Below, piece after piece: positions 7,476-11,767 of a DNA stretch of 11,767 nucleotides. The number at the start of each line of letters is the position of its first letter. The stretch's first letter is position 1. The notes beneath the pieces are model-generated. The model made no database searches and had not been told where the DNA came from. It worked only from the letters and a program-made list of their open reading frames with translations. The position numbers were made by a program, and so were the translations under genes. The stretch is taken from positions 1 through 11,767 of the forward strand of contig JBMUDS010000029.1 in assembly GCA_049459795.1 (NCBI GenBank), read 5' to 3'. This DNA is from SYAN01 sp049459795. GTDB lineage: Bacteria; Actinomycetota; Actinomycetes; Nanopelagicales; Nanopelagicaceae.

Positions 7476-9206
7476 ATGCTTCGAATGTCCACCCTCTTCG
7501 TTCGCACTTTGCGTGACGATCCGAGCGATGCCGAAGTAGCGAGCCACAAGCTCCTCGTTCGTGCAGGTTATGTCCGAAGGATCGCGGCTGGTGTCTATTC
7601 ATGGCTCCCGCTTGGTTACATCACCTTCCGCAACATCGAACGGATCATCCGAGAAGAGATGGATCGAGCAGGCTTCCAAGAAGTGCACTTCCCATCCCTC
7701 TTGCCGAAGGAGCCTTACGAAGCGACCAATCGATGGAGTGAGTACGGACCCGACCTCTTTCGTTTGAAGGATCGAAGAGAGAATGACTATCTCTTAGGTC
7801 CCACCCATGAAGAGATGTTCACGCTGATGGTGAAAGGGGAGTACTCCTCGTACAAGGACCTTCCATTGGTGATCTATCAGATCCAGACCAAGTTCCGTGA
7901 TGAGACCAGGCCACGAAGCGGAATCATCCGTGGCCGCGAGTTTGTGATGAAGGATTCCTATTCCTTCGATCTCGATGATGAAGGCTTGTCTCACTCCTAT
8001 CAAAGGCATCGTGATGCCTACATAAAGACTTTCGAACGATTGGGATTGAAATTCAATATCGTCTCAGCGATGTCAGGTGCTATGGGTGGCTCACGGTCAG
8101 AAGAGTTCTTAGCTCCATGTACGACTGGAGAAGACACATATGTCCTCTGTGAGAAGTGTGGTTACGCTGCGAATGTCGAGGCGATGAAGACCAAAGTAGC
8201 TCCCTATCAAGGTGAAGTCCCCCCTGCAATTGAAGAGCTTGATACACCGAACACTCCGACCATCGACTCACTAGTCGACGTAATGAATCAGAAGTTCGGT
8301 GGCCCTTATCAAGCATCCGACACTTTGAAGAATGTCTTGCTCATGGCTGATGGTGAAGCCATCTCGGTATTGGTTCCTGGTGATCGTGAAGTGGACCTCA
8401 AACGCCTTGAAGCGAACCTTCCAGGCGTCAAGGACCTTCGACTCTTCGACGACGCCGATTTCGCACAGCGCAAAGAATTGGTCAAGGGTTATGTCGGCCC
8501 ACAGGATGCGAAGCGCTTTGGCTTGAAACTCTATGCCGACCCTCGTGTCGTAGTTGGTTCACATTGGATCACGGGTGCGAACAAGCTCAATCGACATGCT
8601 AGGTATGTCACCCATGGTCGAGATTTCGAAGTCGATGGCTTCGTGGAAGCTGCGGAAGTTCGGGCTGGGGATCTCTGCCCTGAATGCTCAACTCCCGTGA
8701 TCATCGATCGTGCGATCGAGATCGGCCACATCTTTCAATTGGGTCGAAAGTATGCAGAGGCGCTGGAACTCACCGTCCTAGATCACGAAGGAAAATCTCG
8801 TGTGGTCACGATGGGCTCTTACGGAATCGGCGTCTCACGCGCTGTTGCTGCGATCGCTGAGCAAACTCATGATGAGTTGGGACTCAATTGGCCACTCGAG
8901 ATCGCGCCAGCGAAAGTTCATCTCGTTGCCACCGGTAAGGATGATGCGCCATTCAACGAAGCAGAGAAGTTCGCACACTCACTTGAAGAAGCGGGCATCT
9001 CGGTCCTCTTGGATGATCGAAGGGATGCATCGCCCGGAGTGAAATTCAAGGACGCTGAATTGATCGGCAACCCCATCATCGTGATCTTCGGTAAGGCGCT
9101 CGCAGATGGAAAAGTCGAACTCCGAATCCGAAACGGCAACATCAAGCGTGAGGTGGCATTGGATTCGATTCTCTCTGAGGTTACTTCGATCGTCGCCAGC
9201 AAGTAA
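7476..9206 (+). CDS. proS: Prolyl-tRNA synthetase, bacterial type with editing insert
   Basis: Class-II aminoacyl-tRNA synthetase that charges tRNA-Pro, 576 residues, the usual length of the bacterial-type enzyme. The N-terminal catalytic part has the PTHEE motif at 109-113 and motif 2 around FRDETRPRSGIIRGREF (140-156). The YbaK-like editing insert, which removes mischarged alanine, runs from about 235 to 395; K285 in SDTLKNVLL is the likely conserved editing lysine. Motif 3 is GSYGIGVSR (447-455), and the anticodon-binding domain covers about 475-576. Two CxxC pairs, C225/C228 and C401/C404, flank the editing insert and could hold a zinc ion or be structural. A second in-frame ATG three codons in is possible, but MLRMSTLF at the start matches actinobacterial relatives. 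It follows ispG by 8 bases and precedes a membrane exporter by 6. Confidence 0.96.
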   Translation: MLRMSTLFVRTLRDDPSDAEVASHKLLVRAGYVRRIAAGVYSWLPLGYITFRNIERIIREEMDRAGFQEVHFPSLLPKEPYEATNRWSEYGPDLFRLKDRRENDYLLGPTHEEMFTLMVKGEYSSYKDLPLVIYQIQTKFRDETRPRSGIIRGREFVMKDSYSFDLDDEGLSHSYQRHRDAYIKTFERLGLKFNIVSAMSGAMGGSRSEEFLAPCTTGEDTYVLCEKCGYAANVEAMKTKVAPYQGEVPPAIEELDTPNTPTIDSLVDVMNQKFGGPYQASDTLKNVLLMADGEAISVLVPGDREVDLKRLEANLPGVKDLRLFDDADFAQRKELVKGYVGPQDAKRFGLKLYADPRVVVGSHWITGANKLNRHARYVTHGRDFEVDGFVEAAEVRAGDLCPECSTPVIIDRAIEIGHIFQLGRKYAEALELTVLDHEGKSRVVTMGSYGIGVSRAVAAIAEQTHDELGLNWPLEIAPAKVHLVATGKDDAPFNEAEKFAHSLEEAGISVLLDDRRDASPGVKFKDAELIGNPIIVIFGKALADGKVELRIRNGNIKREVALDSILSEVTSIVASK

Positions 9207-9212
9207 GCATCG

Positions 9213-9989
9213 ATGGATCTCTCCTTCGAAGTCGTCCTCTTCCTGCTCTTCGCTTCAGGGTTCGCAGGCTTCGTCGATGCGATCTCTGGCGGCGGTGGCT
9301 TGATCCAATTGCCATCGCTGATGGTGGGACTCGGGAATTCGACCGCTCCTGCAACGGTCCTCGGGACCAACAAGCTGCCTTCTTTCATCGGCACTTCGAG
9401 TGCGGTGGTCAATTACCTTCGCAAGATCAAGATTGATCTTCGATTCACGATCGCGATGGCTATCCCTGCCTTCATCGGTTCCTTCATCGGCGCTCGTTTC
9501 GCAAGCCTGATCCCAAAGGAGCTCTTCAGACCGATCATCGTCGTTATGTTGATCCTGGTAGCGATCTATACCTTCACAAAGAAGGATCTTGGACTTACCA
9601 AGGCACATCGTCATAGCGACCGGAAGCGCTACCTCATCGGCAGTGGATCTGGACTTCTCATCGGGTTCTATGACGGAATCTTCGGTCCAGGTACGGGCTC
9701 ATTCATCGCGTTGATCTTGGTGGCGGTGATCGGTTTCGCTTTCTTGGAGGCGACTGCGATCACGAAGGTGGTCAATTGGGGAACCAATCTCGCTGCGCTG
9801 ATCTCATTCCAACTTTCGTCGAACGTAATCTGGGCGATCGGTTTGACCATGGGAGTCGCGAATCTCATCGGCGCACTCATCGGCGTACGCGTTGCGGTCA
9901 AAGGCGGCTCTGCATTCATCCGGAAGGCCTTCATCGCGGTGACGGTCTTGCTGATCGTGCGCCTTGGCATCGATATCTTCTCGCAGTAG
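9213..9989 (+). CDS. TSUP family membrane exporter (TauE/SafE type)
   Basis: Multi-pass inner-membrane protein of 258 residues, the normal size for the sulfite exporter TauE/SafE family. The family's internal duplication is clear. The first half has GFAGFVDAISGGGGL at 16-30 and ATVLGTNKLPSFIGTSSA at 47-64. The second has GFYDGIFGPGTGSF at 151-164 and ATAITKVVNWGTNLAALISF at 180-199. Hydrophobic segments lie near 5-28, 78-98, 106-122, 142-175, 190-226 and 235-256. The two halves are joined by a charged loop at 123-140. Characterised members export sulfite, sulfoacetate or related anions, but many members are unassigned and the substrate here cannot be told. The gap after proS is 6 bases, with no good ribosome-binding site, so it is probably cotranscribed. 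Its position inside a translation cluster gives no functional clue. Confidence 0.88.
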   Translation: MDLSFEVVLFLLFASGFAGFVDAISGGGGLIQLPSLMVGLGNSTAPATVLGTNKLPSFIGTSSAVVNYLRKIKIDLRFTIAMAIPAFIGSFIGARFASLIPKELFRPIIVVMLILVAIYTFTKKDLGLTKAHRHSDRKRYLIGSGSGLLIGFYDGIFGPGTGSFIALILVAVIGFAFLEATAITKVVNWGTNLAALISFQLSSNVIWAIGLTMGVANLIGALIGVRVAVKGGSAFIRKAFIAVTVLLIVRLGIDIFSQ

Positions 9990-10001
9990 ACTCGGCGACA
10001 T

Positions 10002-10019
10002 TCGCTAGATTTCTAGCGA
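10002..10019. promoter_or_regulatory. Perfect 18-base palindrome upstream of rimP
   Basis: TCGCTAGA (10002-10009), two T residues, then TCTAGCGA (10012-10019): 8 of 8 bases pair. It sits in the 70-base gap (9990-10059) between the exporter and rimP, 40 bases before the rimP ATG. No T-run follows on either strand, so it does not look like an intrinsic terminator. A dimeric repressor or activator site for the rimP-nusA unit, or an mRNA hairpin with a loop opened to 4-6 bases, are the likely readings. GGAG at 10052-10055 in the same gap serves rimP. Confidence 0.5.
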
Positions 10020-10059
10020 CGGGAAAGACAAGTGAATATCGGAATGAAGACGGAGCATC

Positions 10060-10506
10060 ATGAGTATCGCCGCAGAGTTGTTGGATCAGTTGAATCCTCT
10101 GGTCGAGAAGGCTGATGCCCTGATCGAAGATCTCACAGTCACCCTGGCCGGAAAGCGCAGGATGGTGACAGTCCTAGTCGACCATGAGAACCGGTCACTC
10201 ACCCTCGATGAAGTCACATCACTTTCAAGGCTTATCTCAGAACGTTTGGATTCACTCTCGCTCTTAGGCGATGCCCCCTTTACTCTCGAAGTCTCATCTC
10301 CTGGCGTCGATCGACCCCTGACTAAGGATCGCCACTGGCGAAAGAACATCGGACGTTTGGTCTCTATCACCATGAAGAGTGGCACGACGACCAAAGGGAG
10401 AATCGAAGGTTTCGATGGTGTAGCCATTGTCGATGGGCAAAGGATCGACCCTGCCGACATCAAACGTGCGACGATCGAGATCGAGTTCAACCGGAAGGGG
10501 GAGTAG
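10060..10506 (+). CDS. rimP: Ribosome maturation factor RimP
   Basis: Cytosolic factor needed for maturation of the 30S ribosomal subunit, 148 residues, within the family range. The N-terminal alpha/beta domain covers about 1-88 and ends in the signature EVSSPGVDRPL at 77-87. An SH3-like C-terminal domain covers about 92-145 (GRLVSITMKSG, then GRIEGFDGVAIVDG). GGAG at 10052-10055, 4 bases before the ATG, supports the start. nusA follows after 2 bases, the conserved rimP-nusA arrangement, so the two are almost certainly cotranscribed. A palindrome 40 bases upstream of the start may mark a promoter or operator specific to this unit. Confidence 0.95.
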   Translation: MSIAAELLDQLNPLVEKADALIEDLTVTLAGKRRMVTVLVDHENRSLTLDEVTSLSRLISERLDSLSLLGDAPFTLEVSSPGVDRPLTKDRHWRKNIGRLVSITMKSGTTTKGRIEGFDGVAIVDGQRIDPADIKRATIEIEFNRKGE

Positions 10507-10508
10507 CG

Positions 10509-11513
10509 ATGCATGTCGATATGAGACTTCTCGAGGCTCTCACAACAGAACGTGGGATCTCGCTTGAGCAGTTGATCTCTGCAATCGAGATCGGCGTGAA
10601 GACTGCCTACACAAATCTTCCCGATGCGAAACCACACGCCTTCGCACGATTGGATCGAAGTAGCGGCGAAATTTCGATCATCATTCCCACCTTCGGTCCT
10701 GATGGTGAACATCTCGGTGAAGAGATCGATTCGCCAGATGGTTTCAGTCGCATCGCGACATCGACTGCGCGACAAGTCATCAAGATGAAATTGCGCGAGA
10801 AAAAGGACATGGAAGTCATCGGTGAGTTCAATGGCACCGTTGGTGACATCGTCTCTGGCGTCATCCAGCAAGGTCGGGATTCACGCATGGTCTATGTCGA
10901 TCTCGGCAAGATCGAAGGAAAGATACCTCCTCATGAACAAGTGCCAGGAGAGGTCTATCGTCACGGAGAACGAATCAAGGCTTTTGTCGTCGAAGTGAAA
11001 CAAGGACTCAAAGGACCAGAGATCACACTCTCGCGCACGCACCCTGCTCTCGTGAAGCAACTCTTCGCATTGGAAGTCCCGGAGATTCGCGATCGAGTCG
11101 TCGAAATCATGGCGATCGCAAGGGAAGCGGGGCATCGAAGCAAGATCGCGGTGCGAAGTCATCGCGCTGGAGTGAGTCCGAAAGGATCCTTGATCGGACC
11201 GATGGGTTCTCGGGCGCGGAATGTCATGAACGAATTGCATGGCGAGAAGATCGATATCGTCGACTGGTCTGAGGATCCAGCAGCCTTCGTCGCGAGCGCG
11301 CTCGCACCTGCTCGAGTCTCCTCAGTCGAGATCGTCGACAGCGAAACTCGCTCAGCTAAAGTCGTTGTCCCGGACTTTCAACTCTCGCTGGCAATAGGCA
11401 AAGATGGCCAAAATGCCCGTTTGGCTGCTCGATTGACGGGGTGGCGAATCGATATTCACTCCGATAGTGGCACCAAACCTGGCGGTGGCGCAGATGAAGG
11501 CGCGGTAGGCTAG
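10509..11513 (+). CDS. nusA: Transcription termination/antitermination factor NusA
   Basis: RNA polymerase-binding factor that controls pausing, termination and antitermination; 334 residues, the short actinobacterial form without the acidic repeats of E. coli NusA. The N-terminal polymerase-binding domain is at about 1-105 and the S1 domain at about 107-176 (GTVGDIVSGVIQQG). KH1 lies at about 190-265, with the GPMG loop at 230-233 and HGEKIDIVDWSEDP at 244-257. KH2 lies at about 280-317, with the GKDG loop at 297-300 and QNARLAARLTGWRIDI at 301-316. KH1 reads SPKGSLIGPMGSR, where many relatives have a DPxGACVG or AKGACIG form; this is a modest variation. A purine-rich AGGGGGAG in the rimP tail precedes the ATG. 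The next expected gene, ylxR, is not intact; infB follows after 180 bases. Confidence 0.96.
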   Translation: MHVDMRLLEALTTERGISLEQLISAIEIGVKTAYTNLPDAKPHAFARLDRSSGEISIIIPTFGPDGEHLGEEIDSPDGFSRIATSTARQVIKMKLREKKDMEVIGEFNGTVGDIVSGVIQQGRDSRMVYVDLGKIEGKIPPHEQVPGEVYRHGERIKAFVVEVKQGLKGPEITLSRTHPALVKQLFALEVPEIRDRVVEIMAIAREAGHRSKIAVRSHRAGVSPKGSLIGPMGSRARNVMNELHGEKIDIVDWSEDPAAFVASALAPARVSSVEIVDSETRSAKVVVPDFQLSLAIGKDGQNARLAARLTGWRIDIHSDSGTKPGGGADEGAVG

Positions 11514-11693
11514 GGCTCGATTAAGGGCTCTTACGTACACCACGTAAGAACGTGCAAGAAGAAGAGAAACCAGGACAGATCAATAATGGGCACAGCACTC
11601 TAATGAGCACCACTCGATCATGAGGTCTGCCCAGATTTAGGCTGCGTTTGTCTCTTCCGAGATGCGCGGAGTCGGAGGAGAACAGAGGGAATA
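11514..11693 (+). pseudogene. Possible remains of ylxR between nusA and infB
   Basis: In most actinobacteria ylxR (about 80-100 codons) lies between nusA and infB, but here the gap is only 180 bases and holds no open gene. Reading directly on from nusA, in the same frame, gives VRTC at 11544-11555 followed by KKKRNQDRS, which resembles the YlxR opening (RTCxGCRxR). Two stops come next at 11601-11606. Then CPDLGCV at 11628-11648, and RSRRR at 11667-11681, resemble the YlxR end (a HP or CPD segment, a cysteine, then a basic run). Both stretches share the frame of nusA and infB. The matches are short, the second CxxC-type cysteine and the GRGA segment are missing, and chance resemblance is possible. 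The alternative is a plain non-coding spacer. Confidence 0.27.
11529..11549 (+). other. Perfect 8-bp hairpin downstream of nusA
   Basis: TCTTACGT (11529-11536), loop ACACC, ACGTAAGA (11542-11549): all 8 bases pair. It starts 16 bases after the nusA stop. The stem is AT-rich in part and no U-run follows on either strand, so it is a poor intrinsic terminator. It may be an RNA stability or processing element, or a protein-binding site. Confidence 0.45.
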
Positions 11694-11767
11694 GTGGCGA
11701 AAGTCCGCGTATATGAGTTAGCAAAAGAACTCGGCATGGAGAGCAAGGATGTCCTTGCAAAACTCCA
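11694..11767 (+). CDS. infB: Translation initiation factor IF-2, N-terminal fragment
   Basis: Only the first 24 codons and two further bases are in the window. They read MAKVRVYELAKELGMESKDVLAKL, the standard opening of the IF-2 N-terminal domain, a small helical module before the long linker and the GTPase. The start is a GTG; GAGG at 11685-11688 lies 5 bases upstream, and no other in-frame start is available after the stops at 11601-11606. A GGAGGAG at 11674-11680 is too far away to be the main site. IF-2 brings fMet-tRNA to the 30S subunit. The position after nusA is conserved in bacteria, which supports the call despite the short length. Confidence 0.92.
   Translation, partial: MAKVRVYELAKELGMESKDVLAKL

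Noticed and set aside
8918..9412. Minus-strand open frame of 164 codons opposite the proS end and exporter start
   Set aside because: It is antisense to two convincing genes, its serine- and threonine-rich composition is typical of a shadow frame, and it has no motif.
10086..10871. Long open frame (261 codons) on the minus strand opposite rimP and nusA
   Set aside because: It lies wholly antisense to two well-identified conserved genes and across their junction, has no recognisable domain and no ribosome-binding site that I can see. Codon habits of the plus strand can keep antisense frames open.
11529..11549. Intrinsic terminator after nusA
   Set aside because: The hairpin is perfect, but no U-run follows on either strand, and infB normally needs read-through from nusA.
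11521..11760. Minus-strand open frame of 79 codons covering the nusA-infB gap
   Set aside because: It overlaps the infB start antisense, has no recognisable family and no convincing start signal. Its proline-, serine- and leucine-rich composition looks non-coding.
1..11767. tRNA or rRNA genes, CRISPR arrays, insertion sequences
   Set aside because: I saw no tRNA T-arm patterns in the gaps, no regular repeat-spacer array, and no transposase or terminal inverted repeats. Nearly all of the window is accounted for by identified genes.

Overview
The window carries a chromosomal stretch from an Actinomycetota-like bacterium with a roughly balanced base composition, moderate for that phylum. The clues are protein style (GABA aminotransferase and ProRS sequences of actinobacterial type) and gene order. 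The run dxr, rseP, ispG, proS, rimP, nusA, infB is a familiar actinobacterial housekeeping cluster. A small-genome aquatic lineage is possible but cannot be settled from this sequence. No mobile element, CRISPR array, tRNA or rRNA is visible.

Left part (1-3831): an accessory nitrogen module. Two consecutive ABC permeases of the PotB/PotC type (the first cut by the window edge) are followed 14 bases later by an arginase-family ureohydrolase (agmatinase or guanidinobutyrase type). A GABA aminotransferase on the opposite strand converges on it with a 12-base tail overlap. Together they suggest import of a polyamine or guanidino compound, removal of urea, and feeding of the product through GABA into central carbon metabolism. 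Any matching ATPase and binding protein would lie upstream, outside the window.

Middle part (3832-9206): a 59-base divergent region separates gabT from dxr. Then come dxr, the site-2 protease rseP, ispG and proS, all on the plus strand with short gaps. dxr and ispG are two steps of the MEP isoprenoid pathway. rseP and ispG both start with an AUG-GUG pair in which the second codon is better spaced from the ribosome-binding site.

Right part (9207-11767): a TauE/SafE-type membrane exporter sits between proS and rimP. A 70-base gap with a perfect 18-base palindrome follows, then rimP and nusA. A 180-base gap holds an 8-bp hairpin and possible in-frame remains of ylxR, and then infB begins and runs off the edge.

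I found no clearly new multi-gene system. The points most worth a second look are the missing or decayed ylxR, the two perfect inverted repeats on either side of rimP-nusA, strong over-representation of GATC, the exporter placed inside a translation operon, and the ureohydrolase/GABA aminotransferase pairing.
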